DNA of 64,000 bases, taken from the NCBI GenBank assembly GCA_948099385.1, contig CANUEZ040000205.1, positions 62,001 to 126,000 of the forward strand. Direction: 5' to 3'. The DNA comes from Fasciola hepatica. Lineage: Eukaryota > Platyhelminthes > Trematoda > Plagiorchiida > Fasciolidae. Below the pieces are notes generated by a model, which saw nothing but the letters and a program-made list of their open reading frames with translations, was not told the origin of the DNA and did not search any database. A program made the position numbers and the translations under genes. This document shows, piece after piece, positions 63,701 to 64,000 of this stretch. Every line of letters starts with the position of its first letter. Within the stretch, counting starts at the first letter, position 1.

Positions 63701-64000
63701 TATATCATGTAGTGTAGATGTTGAACAAAGCGTTCAGAGCCATATCGGATAGCCTTGTGGTTCGGGTGTTCTATTGACAATCGTTCACCCCAACCCTTGT
63801 ACGTGTCCCCGTGTGGACTCGGTCCATTTGCAATGCTCATGATTCCCTTAGTGGATCAAACATCTGTACAGTGCTTCCATAATTTTCAATGGTCAGTTCA
63901 GTGTTCAAGCTGCATGGAGAATCATATTATACAAATCTACTCTGCTACTGCTCAATTGCATTGTATCAGCAATTTGTGTGGATTGTTCATAAGGGAATGC
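60794..64000 (+). repeat. Six-unit-spaced (2538-bp) repeat and right edge, U144-U151
   Basis: Units start at 60794, 61217, 61640, 62063, 62486, 62909, 63332 and 63755; the last is cut at 246 bases by the window end. U144/U150 and U145/U151 are 2538 bases apart and share AAGCTTTCACAGCC just before the anchor GCGTTGTGG, GTGTTTATTG and GAAGCTAGTTTGG. U146, U148 and U149 resemble U98, U95 and U96 about 20-22 kb to the left, so this segment joins pieces of two older repeats. Confidence 0.82.

Larger units (their letters stand above)
1..64000 (+). repeat. Satellite DNA array, 423-bp monomer, head to tail
   Basis: The full window is a tandem array of one repeat. The anchor TTGTGGTTCGG, or a one- to three-base variant of it, recurs every 418 to 425 bases from 340 to 63755, giving 150 complete monomers with a mean spacing of 422.8. 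By length: 112 units of 423, sixteen of 422, ten of 424, six of 421, three of 420, two of 418 and one of 425. All units lie in the same orientation and no unrelated sequence interrupts them. Neighbouring units differ by a few percent by eye. Known biology: arrays like this form eukaryotic heterochromatin, often at centromeres or chromosome ends. The family is not one I recognise, so species and chromosomal position stay open. No coding function is supported. Confidence 0.97.

Noticed and set aside
1..64000. CRISPR array, rDNA or 5S array, or retrotransposon long terminal repeats
   Set aside because: There are no variable spacers between short repeats, no rRNA sequence, no flanking coding region, no polypurine tract or primer-binding site, and no target-site duplications. 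Adjacent units abut directly.

Overview
The whole 64 kb window is one uninterrupted head-to-tail array of a satellite repeat with a 423-bp monomer, on one strand throughout. I find no gene, RNA gene, transposon, CRISPR array or unique-sequence spacer in it. Anchoring each monomer at the first T of TTGTGGTTCGG gives 150 complete units (called U1 to U150 here; U1 starts at 340, the last ends at 63754), a 339-bp partial unit at the left edge (U0) and a 246-bp partial unit at the right edge (U151). The array runs off both ends. 112 of the 150 complete units are exactly 423 bp; the others are 418, 420, 421, 422, 424 or 425 bp, and each length change can be traced to an identified small indel.

Satellite DNA of this kind (hundreds of bases per monomer, tens of kb of tandem copies, higher-order structure) points to a eukaryotic nuclear genome, at a centromeric, pericentromeric, subtelomeric or other heterochromatic locus. 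A plant is plausible from monomer size and style, but I do not recognise the family and cannot name the organism.

Layout. Left domain (1 to about 24.4 kb): nested local duplications of 5 units (1-4147), 2 units (5414-7105), 7-8 units (7529-13448), 5 units (13449-17677) and a nearly identical 845-bp dimer (19792-21481). Between 22.95 and 24.72 kb lies an island of unusually divergent units that contains a fresh 421-bp single-unit duplication. Right domain (24.4 kb to end): different variant sets, dominated by a large internal segmental duplication. Copy A (26969-37539, 25 units) matches copy B (47687-60793, 31 units) unit by unit at offsets of 20.7 to 23.7 kb. Between them lie a 4-unit repeat present twice (38386-41769), a very divergent unit (43885-44307) and a 7-unit-spaced pair of unusual units (44308, 47265). 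The window closes with a 6-unit-spaced repeat (60794/63332).

The many short reading frames, mostly an 86-codon frame starting on TTG, are by-products of the 423-bp (3 x 141) period. The sequence records how a satellite evolves: unequal exchange at several scales, module swapping between variant monomers, and recurrent small deletions at one AT-rich spot. All similarities stated here were judged by eye.
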